NCBI GenBank assembly: GCA_030052745.1
Contig: JANBVO010000048.1
Coordinates: 205,801 to 269,800, forward strand
DNA length: 64,000 bases
Direction of reading: 5' to 3'
Origin: Pleurostoma richardsiae
Lineage: Eukaryota; Ascomycota; Sordariomycetes; Calosphaeriales; Pleurostomataceae
Numbering within the stretch: the first letter of the stretch is position 1; each line of letters starts with the position of its first letter. This document shows positions 46,501 through 56,928 of the stretch, one piece after another. The position numbers were made by a program, and so were the translations under genes. Below the pieces are notes generated by a model. The model was not told the origin of the DNA and searched no databases. It worked only from the letters and a program-made list of their open reading frames with translations.

Positions 46501-47262
46501 CGAGCGATACTTTTAGTTTTATATTTTTTATCCTAATCGATAATAAGGCTAGCTACGTTATAGTTCTCGATAGTTTTCTTATTATAACGTAATAAAGCGG
46601 CTTTAATTTCTTAAATATTATTTTTTACTTCTTTACTTTTCTATTTAACGAAGTATTATATTATAGGGTTATCTTTTTTTTAAGTAATTTTAATTTTTAC
46701 GATCTTATTTATTATACGGTTATTCGTACTGTTTATAACGACTTTTAATAGCTTTCTACGGTTTTAGTTAAAAAGATTTTTCCTTTACTTTAGCTTATAA
46801 AATTAAGTTATTAAGATAATAAAGTAAACTCGTTAATATATAAAGAAATTTAGTTCGTATATTAATAAACTTTTCTTATCTATTACTTTAAAAAGGCCGG
46901 TACGTTAGTCGGATTACTTAGTACGAAGTTTATCGGATAAATTATAACTTTTATTTAAGTAGAAGTAAACCGTATTTTTAATCTCGTAAAAAATAAAACT
47001 GTACTTATTATCGTACCGTTATTTAACGATAGTTACGGCGATATTTATTAGAACTATAATTTCTTATTAATAACCGATACGTATTATCTTAAGAATATTT
47101 TCGTTAATTAGTTCGTCGTATAGTTCGGCGAGTATATTTAGTATTATTTTAAGTTTAAAACTATAGATTAATTTGTTCGGTGACCGGTTAATTATAACGG
47201 TTATAACGTTATTAATATAATATTAAAGTGTTAGTAGTAAGTTATATTATAATAAAATAAAG
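43520..47262 (-). mobile_element. Second Ty3/Gypsy relic, minus strand
   Basis: Between about 47215 and 46880 the minus strand reads as the C-terminal part of a Gypsy integrase: N.L.DEL.NENILK, KYSFIFYEIK.TVY.YLNKSYNL, KLRTK*SD*RTG.FKVI, with stops where Trp and Gln are expected. The integrase is truncated at the block edge at about 47262. Further downstream the minus strand shows hydrophilic Asn/Asp/Lys-rich and coiled-coil-like text (about 44860-44050), which may be gag of the same or another nested element. Element limits could not be set. Confidence 0.65.
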
Positions 47263-47269
47263 CCAAGTG

Positions 47270-47331
47270 TCGCGGTCTTGCCCACCGGATCCGGTGGCAT
47301 CTGACGCCGCTTTAGGCGGCTTCGACCGCGA
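47270..47331. repeat. Nested perfect palindromes at the edge of the AT-rich block
   Basis: An 8-bp outer inverted repeat (47270-47277 with 47324-47331) encloses a perfect 16-bp palindrome (47282-47297) and a second hairpin with a 5-bp stem and TTTAG loop (47306-47320). The structure could fold into a three-way cruciform. It sits 8 bp from the composition boundary and about 470 bp upstream of the DUF3435 recombinase, suggesting an element end or recombinase site; this is inference. Confidence 0.6.
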
Positions 47332-47798
47332 GCCTCCCTCTCTCTCACGTAGTGTACAACTCCTCCTTGTTCCATATGCTGCCCCGAACAGAAGGGGGGA
47401 GGGGTAGGCGTAACGAGAAAGCACGAGGCATGGCCAGATCCATCACCATCTCCAGTCACTCCTCAAATGGCTCGCCTTCAGAGCAAGCCACTCCAGGGGC
47501 CAAGAGGTCTCGGAGAAAAGGGCGCGCCGGCTATGGGATGCCCTTCGGCAGCTCCCAAGGCATGTCTATCTCTAGAGGCTCTCGAACGAACCTGTACCTG
47601 CTATCTGCTGTACAATGGACTTTGCCCTCTACTCCATTACTTACATGCCAACCTCTCGCTCCCCTCCTCCTCCCCCTCCTCCTTCTCGTCCCCTTTCTCG
47701 TTCCCCTTCTCCTTCTCCGTCTCCCTCTTTTCCTCTCTTCCTTCTCTCTGCCCCGCTCCTATCAAACCTGATTCAGAGCCCATCACCACACCACAGCC
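47332..47798 (+). promoter_or_regulatory. Pyrimidine-rich leader of the recombinase gene
   Basis: A C/T tract (about 47655-47755, mainly CCTCCTCC and CTTCTCC units) precedes the ATG at 47799. Such CT boxes are common just upstream of starts in filamentous fungi. Overlapping open frames here are products of the low-complexity tract. Confidence 0.5.
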
Positions 47799-50497
47799 AT
47801 GGCGCCAGACATAACCAGTCGAGATCTTCACCCAGATGTCCTTGGTGCCCTCCAGAGAGCGGCAAAGCGCCGCCACCGTATGGCCGCTGTCCATAAAGAA
47901 CAGCAGCCGAACGAGTTCGGTGCACAGGGTTACCAGCGAATGCGAAAGAAGCTGAACAAGACCAAGTTCATCCGCCCGCTGGATGCTGACACGACGAAGT
48001 GCAACATATACTACATCAAGAAGAGGTTCATCGGGTAAGGGGCTGGTGGTGGGCGGAGAGGATCCTCCAGAAGTACTTGTCCAGGTCGCGCTGACGAGCC
48101 AGGTTCTGTCGTGAAAACAAACATGGACCTTGGAAGAATGCCATCAAGGCGAAGAACTGCGACAAGGGGCTCATTATGACCTTCCTGCACTGGATATGCA
48201 AGACATATGTGCAGCCGAGGCTCGTGAGGGGGAGGAAGTCGAAGCAGAAGAGCATCAACCAGTATTGGCGGGACTTCAAGCTGTTGTACCGGCGAGCCAA
48301 CAAGGGCAGAGTCATCAATGGGAACGACTGCGAGGAAGTCGTCAAGGTGAGGCAACTTGCCTCTGGAGAGCATAATAGCCTGCCGCGGAAGACGCTGACC
48401 ACGTCGAAGTACATCAGGAGAGACTTGACGGAAGAGTTTCACCTGGACATGCTTCCCAAACCGAAGCCGGTGCTGGGCGTAGATGACCTCCTCATGGGGC
48501 TCACCCACCACTGGTCCCGCGACAGGTCGGTGTTCCCTACCGAGGCCGATCGGCTCGACCTGCCGACGATCATGCTGTTTCAAGCGTATACGGCCTGCCG
48601 GCCTGCCGAGCTTGTTGACGGAACGAAGAGCAGGGGCGGTGGGGATCCTTTGAAGGACGAGCCAGACGACTGGATCGGCCATAGACCTAGCGCCCATGGT
48701 CCTCAAGGCGTCAGTCGTGCCGGTTTGGACGATGATGACATGCACGACGCCATGCAGATGGACAGCTACAGCGACGAGGACGAGGATGAGAACGACGAAG
48801 ATGAAGAAGACAGGACATCAACCTTTGACGACGACGGATATGATAGCGACATGACGTGCGATACTGAACTGGACGACGAGGAAGTTGCCGATGACGGCAG
48901 TCATGGCGAAGCCGCCGGGTGCTCTCGAACCTCTCATGGCCCCCGGTCGGACGAGCTCGGCAACCAGACCCGGGAACACAAGGCACTCTGCTATGAGGAT
49001 ATCACCCTCTGGATGGTCAAGGACCCTAATCAGGGCGGCAGAGATGTCCTCGCGATGGAAGTCTACTTTCGATACCATAAAGGGTCGGACAACAAGCCAA
49101 AACCGTACTGATCCACCTGGTGACTCTATCTGGCTTGGTTCATGCGTTGACTCCTCTCCAGGACGGTCTTCTTGTTTCGCGAGCATCCTCTTGCGATCCT
49201 GTGTCCCATCAGCCACATCCTGGCCCGTGCGATCCTCGACGACGCTGTCGAAGTTGGCGGCTATACCACCGCCGAACCCTTCTTCTCGACGCGGCTCGGG
49301 AAGCGGGCGACGAAGGTGAACTGGAAGCCCAGCGTGATGCAGCAGCCCCTCTTCCGCAAGTCGGTGCGGACCGCGACGGGAGGATGGGAGAAGTCGAAAT
49401 CAGAGCCGATGAGGTATTCCACATACGCATTGTACCTTGACCGTATTGGACAAGGCCTCGGGTCTGAGGAGAAGTGGACGTCGTATTGCATGCGTCGGGG
49501 CAACGCGAACGCGATCCTCGGGCGGGCACCGGATATGGTCGTCGACCAGGTTATGCGACATGATCCTATGACTGGATGCTTGGCGAACGCCTACCTCAAC
49601 CATAGAGTCGGGTTCAACGTGCAGGATGCGTTCCTCGAGAGAGACCCGTCGGCTGATGGCCTCACGCGGGCCTTCATCCATATGAGCATCAGGTGCAACC
49701 CAGAGATCCCCACGGAGATCCCCCGGGCCGAACTCGACAAGATTGATCCCGACCCGGACATCGTTTCTCTTTCAATGCGAGTTAGGCAGATGTTTCTCAG
49801 CATCCGACGGGAATATAGGTTCATCAAACGGGCTCCGCAGATCATCCGCGACGAGTATCGCCAGCTTCAAAGAGATCTCAGGAACGTCGAGAAGAATTTT
49901 CGAGACGATATGACGAGAGTGTATCAAGATGCCTTGCGACGTCGCATCCACAATGAAGAGCTAGAGCGGCAGCTGAGCGGGACGGCGGCAGCCGACGAGA
50001 CGGAGCCCGTTGTCCAACACCAGCTAGAAGAGCGGAACAATCTGCAGGCGATTTTGTGCGACTTCAACATGGACCTCGATTGGAAGCGTCTGACGGAACG
50101 CAAGATAACGGCCATCAACCTCATGGTCGCACTCGCATCCCGGCGGGAGATACGGGCGCCACGCCCATCGCCGTCGTGCGGTCCGAGTCCTGGCGACATG
50201 GCGTCAAACGTACCGCCAGCGATGAAATACGAAGAGATCCCGCTGGTACTAAAGAGGACGCAGTGCATTTACTGCGTGGGAGACGAGACGCTGTCGTATA
50301 GGGATCGCACACGCACTTTCAGCCGTGTCTCCCACATGATGGACCACGTCGAGAACGTGCACCTGCGACGCGAACCGGTTGGACGGAGCTTTGTCTGCCA
50401 CCATCCTGACTGCAAACTTCTGGGGGATTTCCTGGAAGACCTGGACCACTTCAAACATCACGTACGAACAGTTCACGGCGTCAAGCTGCGACAGTGA
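47799..50497 (+). CDS. DUF3435 tyrosine recombinase (Starship captain-like)
   Basis: Exons 47799-48034, 48103-49104 and 49162-50497 (introns 68 and 57 nt) join in frame to 857 aa. An N-terminal helical DNA-binding part is followed by QYWRDFKLLYRRANKG, typical of DUF3435. Box I is TACRPAEL with Arg245. Box II is YCMRRGNAN (Tyr521, Arg524), then VMRHDP with His546 and YLNH with Tyr557. That gives the R...YxxR...H...Y order expected of a tyrosine recombinase, with the Tyr 11 residues after the His. A long acidic insert separates the boxes. The C terminus carries two C2H2-like zinc-finger motifs (CIYC...H...H and FVCHHPDC...H...H), frequent in this family. The DUF3435 family includes the captains that mobilise Starship elements. 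The gene is intact with sound splices. Whether it still heads a mobile element depends on finding its far boundary. Confidence 0.87.
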
Positions 50498-51684
50498 CGA
50501 TGACTAAGCGGTCCCTACCGACGTGAGGTGTTGGCCTAGGCTCTCTCCCACATGACTGTAACGAGGCCTTGCCGGCAGATATGAGCGTCGACGGTCTCAA
50601 TTGCAACTCCCTGGTTGCTCTAAATCGCTTCGAGGAGGCAATCCGTGTCATGCAGCCCCCAAGTGCCGGAGCCTCCCCTAGCGGCCCCTGCAAGATGCGG
50701 ATGTGACGTGACTGGATTATCTGATAGCACCGTTAGAGAGCGATGGCAGCGAGCGAATCCAGGGTGCAGGGTGGTGGCGGGAACGCCATGAAGGCTGAGT
50801 AGTCCATCGCATCGCCAGACAACGCGGAAAGGTAGCCACGACATATGGGCAGTTCCAGTGCGCCGGGCGCAGCGAGCGAAGAGCCATGCACGGCAGAAGT
50901 CCTGTATCTGTTAGTCACCTGAAGAGAAGAAAAAGCGGCTGCAGCAAACGCACTCAAGCGGAATTGGCAGCGGTGCCAGGCGATGAACGTCGCGATGGTC
51001 GCTCGTAGGCGGTTAGAGATTAGCGCTGGACCTTTCTGAGCTAGCGTGACCAAGAAGGCCACATTTTATCCCCAGCCAGATTGGTTGAAGGGGGTAATGC
51101 TGTGTATGCTTTTCCGAGCCCGCGCATCACACTTCCACAGCGAGAGTGGGCGCGCGCACAGCAAGAACCTCCTGGCACACCAGCGTTTCGCCCTTTTCGC
51201 CCGCACTCACGCTCTCTGGATCGCCTTCTCGCACGCCTCTCTAACCTCTTGTATGCCTGTTTGTGGCTGTGCTAACGCTATTCTAGACGCCGCGGTTGGT
51301 ATTCGACCGCCCGAACGACGGCATAAGGGCCCACGACGACGTTTCTTCCTGTTTTACCGCTCAGTCTATCCGCCGTGATGATGGAATAACCGATTCACAT
51401 TCTCATTATCGTGAAAAGAGCGATATTGCATGGCGACAGGCATGGGAAGAACCGCAAAAGATAATCAGACAAGTCTTGAAGCACTCAAGTATGACAGACT
51501 GGTCTCTCGGAACGAGGTGTACAACAGCTCTGATTGCCACTTCATAGCGGTGGAGCGCTGGGATTCTCACGCCTATATTGTCTGCGACATATTCAATACC
51601 AACTATAACCACCTCGATGCGCATCTAGGTGGTATGCGCTGGCGCACTTCGTTCTCGACACTCGCTGACGCAGGCAGAACTACC
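50498..51684. other. Intergenic, nothing recognised
   Basis: About 1.2 kb. Open frames (50733-51062 minus, 51046-51378 plus, 51430-51738 plus) have no recognisable domain; the last may contain decayed sequence from the 5' side of the sirtuin relic. Confidence 0.4.
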
Positions 51685-52390
51685 GTTCCGGGCCCGGACT
51701 ATATGCTAAGGGCGAGATCTTCTGTGCGACAGCCTTGACGGATCCGCAGAGGAGAATGGACGTCTTGCGATCAGCCCTGAGGCTGCATCAGAACGCTATC
51801 CGCAGCGAGCCAACAAAGACGCCTAAATTCATCTGCTGGATGCGCGATACTGGCAAACTCCTCCGGTGCTACACATCCAACGTTGACTGTCTCGACGCTG
51901 AGACGGGTCTCTTTACCGATCCGAGAAGTGGCACAGTCGACTGCATGCCGCTCCATGGGAGCGTCCGTACCCTGCGATGTCCTGTCTGCTATGGCGTTTC
52001 GATTGGGACGAGCAGCTGGAGGAGACCGTGGTGACGGGGCAGGAGCCTCTCTGTCAACAATGCCTTTCCTCCCCCGCCCGAGTTGGAGCAAGGCAGCGGG
52101 GAATGGCGATCGGTCGTCTGCGGCCGAACACATCTACTTGGGCGAAGAACACTGGCACGGCGAGGAGGTCGCGGAGTTCATCAATCGTGATCGGCGGGCC
52201 ATCCCTGATCTCCTCCTGGTTCTCGGCACTAGCCTGAAGGTCGGCGGGCCGAGGGACCTGGCCAAGAGATTTGTGGCCTGACGTCAGGGCCAATGGTGGG
52301 CGCGTGATCCACGTCGACCTCTCGAAGCCGTCCAGGCGGGACGGGTGAAGCCTCCCTGACTACCGGGTGGAGTGGGTGATTCCTGGGCGC
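51685..52390 (+). pseudogene. Sirtuin (SIR2-family deacetylase) pseudogene
   Basis: Sirtuin motifs occur in order but in shifting frames: NYRSGPGLYAKGEIF, then LLRCYTSNVDCLDAETGL (the NID-type NAD site, with NVD), then PLHGSVRTLRCPVC with the catalytic His and first zinc Cys pair. A frameshift near 51995 leads to WDEQLEE...LCQQC, the second Cys pair. Another precedes YLGEEHWHGEEV...PDLLLVLGTSLKV. A third separates ANGGRVIHVDLSKP near 52285-52340. The N-terminal GAGIS NAD motif is missing. At least three frameshifts rule out a working enzyme. It derives from a nuclear-type NAD-dependent deacetylase of the Hst group, judging by motif text. Confidence 0.8.
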
Positions 52391-53305
52391 GGGACCTGGA
52401 CAGACGAGAGCGCCTCTTTCAGGTGTCCTGCGCGGCCACCCACCACGAGGGAGGATGGCGTGTCGGAGCCTCGCACTGGCAGGGACAGAGCATAGAGAAG
52501 GATGAGCTGGGCTCGAGTTAGGTCATACCCCCTGATCTTAAATCAAGACTAATACCAAATACACATACTAGCGAGTCCAATTCCCTAAAAGATTTTTCAG
52601 AAGAAAGCGTATGTGGATGATCCGGCCCAAGCACTCGACGTTGAGTTTGGAAACAGCTCTGCATCAACGAAAAGGCATCCATGTGTCGACTTTGCCGCTT
52701 CTAGGTGTTTGAAGAAGAGATTGCAGAGGCAGCACGAGCTTTTGCTTGCAGCGATGACCCGCGACGCGTCTTTCCTCAGGGTGAGCTTCGTAAAAAAAAT
52801 AAGAGTTTGATTTCGGCATGGACCTTGATGGAGGATCGCGTGCCGTTCAGCCTGGCGGTGAGAGCTTCGGCAGCCCCGTGCTCAGAGCCACGATGTCTCT
52901 GGAGAAGCCTGCGCTGGTCCAACGTGTTCGTCAAGCTCCCGAGCACGCGGAGAGACGACTGCTTTGCGATCGGCCTTGACCTCCTTAAGCTTTGCCTAGT
53001 AACTGTTAGCTGCTGATAAAAATCTACGGAACGGGTCACCGAAGTGACGCGTAAACGCGACTGGGGGTATTTTTTTTGGTGGTGGATGGGGGGCCCGGGT
53101 TGGAGAGAGGAAGCGGAGGCGGCTTATCTGCCAGGGTCCGACCTTACGCTGAAGGATCGAGCTTGCATAAGTGTTGCCCGCTAGTTCACTTCGCCACCGA
53201 CAAGTGATCCTCGACAAGGAGAATATAAATAATCACCGCATTTAGGCAGCCAAGACTTCCTGCTCTCGATTGCAAGTTCAGCACCATGAAACTTGGGAGT
53301 CCAAT
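52391..53305. other. Intergenic, nothing recognised
   Basis: No domain was recognised. It holds the promoter of the sulfotransferase-like gene; a TATA-like tataaataa occurs at about 53223, roughly 80 bp upstream of the start. Confidence 0.4.
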
Positions 53306-54257
53306 ATGCAGTCGCAGGCTGAAATCATCGCTTTTGGGGAGGGGAGTCCTCGCAAAGTGCCGTTTAAAGTTGTCGTGGTCGGACTCGGGAGGACGGGAAC
53401 TACAAGTAATTGCCTTTTATTTCACCCAGGCAGACTTCTGGATGAATAGCTGATGCTCTCGCACAGGCATGAAAATCGCGCTTGACATGCTCGGTCTTCG
53501 CGCGTACCATTCAACGAATTTGCACGTAGACAATCAGGAGAACATCGAGGCCTGGATGCGTGCCTTTGACTGGAAGTACAATGGGGCAGGGAAGCCATTT
53601 GGACGACAAGATTGGGACAAGATCATGCCCGAGTACATGACTGCCCTTGACGCACCGGCCGCTTTCTTCGCCGCTGAATTGGCCGAAGCGTATCCGGATG
53701 CAAAGGTCGTTATACTCAACCGCGATCCGGAGAGCTGGTTCCAGTCCTGTGTGAACGCACTTGGGAAGCGTACTAGGATGGGCCCTTGGTACAACATCCT
53801 CTTCCTTTGGGATCCGCGCGTCCGCGCCGCCAGACGCTACATGTCCATGAAGCAGGAAGAGGTGTGGAAATTCGAGTGGGACAGCCCTGACGCGAAGGAG
53901 AAGGCATTCGCCTTTTTCAAAGGCTACTATGCAGATTGCCGTGCCAGGATACCTGCGGAACGGAGGCTTGAGTTTAATATTCGAGACGGATGGGAGCCCC
54001 TCTGTAAACATCTCGGGGTCGAGGTCCCAACGGTAGCGGAGGAGGATGGCAAGAGGGTTCCGGTGCCTTTCCCAAAGACCAACGAGGCGGATGAGTTTCG
54101 GTTGAAGATGAACAGTTTCAAGTCCAGGCTTATTAACCAGGCTCTGAAGGACTGGAGTCAAAAACTTGTCATTGGTGCTGCTGCCGGGTATACCGTGTAT
54201 ACATGGACGAAGCCATGGGTTCATCATGTATGGAGAATGTTAACTGAGCGATCATAA
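53306..54257 (+). CDS. P-loop sulfotransferase-family protein
   Basis: Exons 53306-53405 and 53467-54257 (61-nt intron GTAATT...CACAG) encode 296 aa. Exon 1 provides the nucleotide-binding loop VVVGLGRTGTTS, completed across the splice by MKIALDMLG, the PAPS-binding P-loop of fungal sulfotransferase-like proteins (Sulfotransfer_4). Exon 2 has FFAAELAEAYPDAKVVILNRDPESWFQS, matching the conserved AYP.AK.IL..RD...W motif. FFKGYY near residue 190 and a C-terminal hydrophobic stretch (about 265-290, LVIGAAAGYTVYTW) suggest a membrane-tethered protein. Relatives are widespread in ascomycetes, often annotated as hypothetical or mislabelled as epimerases. The substrate is unknown. The splice restores the P-loop exactly, so the model is secure. 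Confidence 0.9.
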
Positions 54258-54510
54258 AACTTCATATCTCATGTGAGGTCTCCTGTCTAAACTTTAAAGT
54301 TATATCTACAGGTTAGAAGTTTGAAACTTGAAAGGTATTCGGCTTTCGAATACATTAGTCTAGTGCCTGGGTTTTGCCTTTGTTGATAGGTGAACAACTC
54401 TAGCCTTGTCTCAATAGAGGCTCTTCAGCAGCGACATTCGAGAGAGCACGACAACACAGGTGACAACTCCGTTGCTCCAAGTCAGAAGGCGGCTATAGAT
54501 CCAGACACAA

Positions 54511-54850
54511 GAAGGCCCGCGGTGACACTCCGCGATGCTCTTGTAGCTTCCCCTCGTCTTCGGAGCTTGTTTAGCCAGCGTCACCCCCGGCTGGACTTGG
54601 TAAGCAAGCTTCGGGTCGCAGCTTGCAGTAATCCTTCCATAACAGTCGATCAAGGAACGGGACGCCTTCGCTGGGAGCCGAATACCGTCCATATCCAACG
54701 TTATCTCGTACCAGGAGCCCTAGAGGCCGCGAACCACGTGGGCACACCTTGTGGCCAGGCTTCTTCTGGCAGCCTTGATCCTGTGTCTCTTGTCTCGCGT
54801 CTTTATATGAGGACGTGTCCCTGTAATGATGGGAACGGCACCAGATGATG
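54511..54850 (+). repeat. Dispersed segment, copy 2 of 2
   Basis: Closely matches the reverse complement of 14300-14642; differences are mainly C/T and G/A transitions. It ends near the same point relative to the helicase-like sequence, but the first half of that gene is absent between the two here. Confidence 0.75.
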
Positions 54851-54954
54851 GACGGGATGGGGGGTGTTGATTGGAGCCAGCAGGTCAATACTGCCAGAGT
54901 GCCAATATTAGAGAGCTGCGTCAAGGGGTATAGCATCAGGCTTTTACCATAACA

Positions 54955-55270
54955 TGCCTAGAGGCGGCGTTAGGACCCGGCGCCAGCTCGTGGAGCTGCG
55001 ATGCATCGTTACCGGGCCGGACCGGTATGAGTTGACGCCCGTCTTCGGGTTGAGAGTGTTCTGCAGGTAGTCCAAGAGTTTGGACACGCACTTCTGTTCG
55101 CGTTACTGACTGAGGACATGTCGCACCATCTAGCCAAGACGCTGGTCCACATGTCGCGGTCCTCCGCGTCGAGATCGTCATGCTGATATGTCCTAAAGAC
55201 GAGCTCGAGGAGGCCGGGCCTGCAGGTGGCCCTCCACTCGACCTCAGTGAGGCAATCGAGAGCGACCTGC
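54955..55270 (+). pseudogene. Partial inverted copy of the helicase-like gene
   Basis: The plus strand encodes TRRQLVELRCIVTGPD, then YELTP.FGLRVF, a frameshift, then VVQEFGHALLFALLTED, and further on text matching LICPKDELEEAG and PPLDLSEA. These correspond to about residues 424-535 of the 725-aa protein at 11725-13902, in the opposite orientation. At least two frame disruptions and loss of both ends show that it is dead. Confidence 0.85.
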
Positions 55271-56928
55271 GGTAGTGACATCTCTGGCAGGTTACGAACG
55301 AGAGGAGTGTGGCGCGGGCCACGGTAAGCTCTCGAAGTTAGCTCAAGAGGATTATCATGGGATATCCGTGGAACGAGTTATGGAGGGACGACGACTCGGG
55401 CATAGAAGTAGCACCCCGGGATGACGCCCACGGGGCGAGACGCTGTCAGGATCGGGGAGACAATCTTCGCGTCCTCCCAGTAGTCGACCACGACGGCGCG
55501 GGTGCGGCCGAGAATGTAGATCCGGCAGTTTGCACAGGTGCGTCGAGCACCACAGGCCGCATGAGACGACGGCAAGGACCCGGGGTGGGGGCCCGGGGGG
55601 GGGGACCGCAAGACGAAACCGGGTCCGCGCAGACCTCGCGTCCGATGTTGTGTTTTTGAAAGGGGTTCGAGTTCGCGTGGCCCAGCATCAGTCTGCGAAG
55701 CGCATCACTGTCACTCCTTACATCCGTCAGCTGAAGCAGCCCGGTAACGGGAAGGCTATTGGAAGTAGACCGCTCTGGTCAAACTCGTTGGCCGCGTTGT
55801 AGCACAGGTTGTAGGGGATCGTGCTTATCTCGACGCCCATTAAAGCAGAGGCAGACCGCATGGATCGCCTAGGGACTTGAAGGTTCATCCGCGGCGCCTG
55901 TGATTCGCCTCCGCAGCGAAGCATCCGGCCCAACCGCGACATGAGAGGAAGGAATAGCGGGGATGGCCAGTCCTCGACGGCATCCTACAGGCTGCTAGGA
56001 CTCAAGCCCCTGAATACCAGAGGCAGTCTGCGGGACTCGAGCCTCAACTACCTGTGGGTCACCTGGACGTGCCTGGTGATATTCAAGCGGTTCGCGGAAC
56101 AGCTCAGCCAAATGAGGAACCCCATCTGCGTGATGGCGTATGAGCAGGACCGCAGATACGACAGCAAGAGGGTCGCGCTGGTTTGCATGGCGATGCGAGA
56201 GCAGGACGAGGGTTGCCTGAAGTTTATGGCGAGTCAGATGGAAGAGACAAAATCAGAATTTGTGGATTCATATACTGGGAGCCCAAGGACGTCGCGGAGG
56301 CCACGATGCGGATGCTGGATTCAAATATGGGCCGTGGAGATAGAGTATCAGCCTGTGCCGTCATGTAAACCGAGACTTGCGTTGATGGATGGGATGACAC
56401 CGGCGGTCAGGGAACGGGCATGTGGGTCACGTGTCATCTCCTTGCGATCTTGGGATCCGTTGAGACAGAACGGCCCGCTTCGTGCGGGGACCTGCGCCCC
56501 GTCGTGCACAGATTACACTAGGATAGAGACCATTGTGGCCCGTGCGTCCTTAGGGGTTGCTGCCGTCTTTTTTTTTTTTTTTTCATTCCTTAGTTCCACA
56601 ACAGCCATAGTTGGCTACCATGTACTTCATGTACCAGGTAAGTACTGACTGCCCATCGTGGTCCATTGGTTATGACATGCTACGTCGTGGCACGCTCCCT
56701 CCTGCATGCGTTTTCGTATTTGAGCCAAGTTAGCCGCCGGTTTCTCAGTATAGCGGGCTAAACTCCGGATGAATTTAAGGATGTTACTGTGTCCTTAGCA
56801 AGTAGCGCCAGTGGCCACGCTACGTAAGCGAAGCAGCATGTAGCAGCCGAATAGAGAGCGTTCGTGTGTAACACTATACATGTATGAAGGATGATGAACG
56901 ACATTCCCATTTTTTCGATGGGGAACGG
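55271..56928. other. Unassigned relic-like region
   Basis: The open frame 55941-56648 (plus, 235 codons) shows no domain I recognise and ends in low-complexity Phe from a T16 run (about 56567-56583). A G10 run lies near 55597. The region may continue the duplicated unit in unrecognisable form. Confidence 0.35.

Larger units (their letters stand above)
32760..47262. repeat. AT-rich block of mutated, nested retroelements (RIP-like)
   Basis: About 14.5 kb of very AT-rich DNA, TpA-rich and poor in CpA/TpG, with no intact gene. Translated relics show TAA/TAG where Gln and Trp codons are expected, the outcome of C-to-T changes in repeated DNA typical of repeat-induced point mutation. Both edges are abrupt. 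Sub-features below identify LTRs and chromodomain Ty3/Gypsy coding relics. A short GC-rich island (about 34725-34945) stands out inside it. The stretch 32760-34510 holds no recognisable domain. Confidence 0.92.

Noticed and set aside
47637-47896. Pro/Ser-rich open frames before the recombinase
   Set aside because: They come from the CT-rich leader tract read in several frames and contain no domain.
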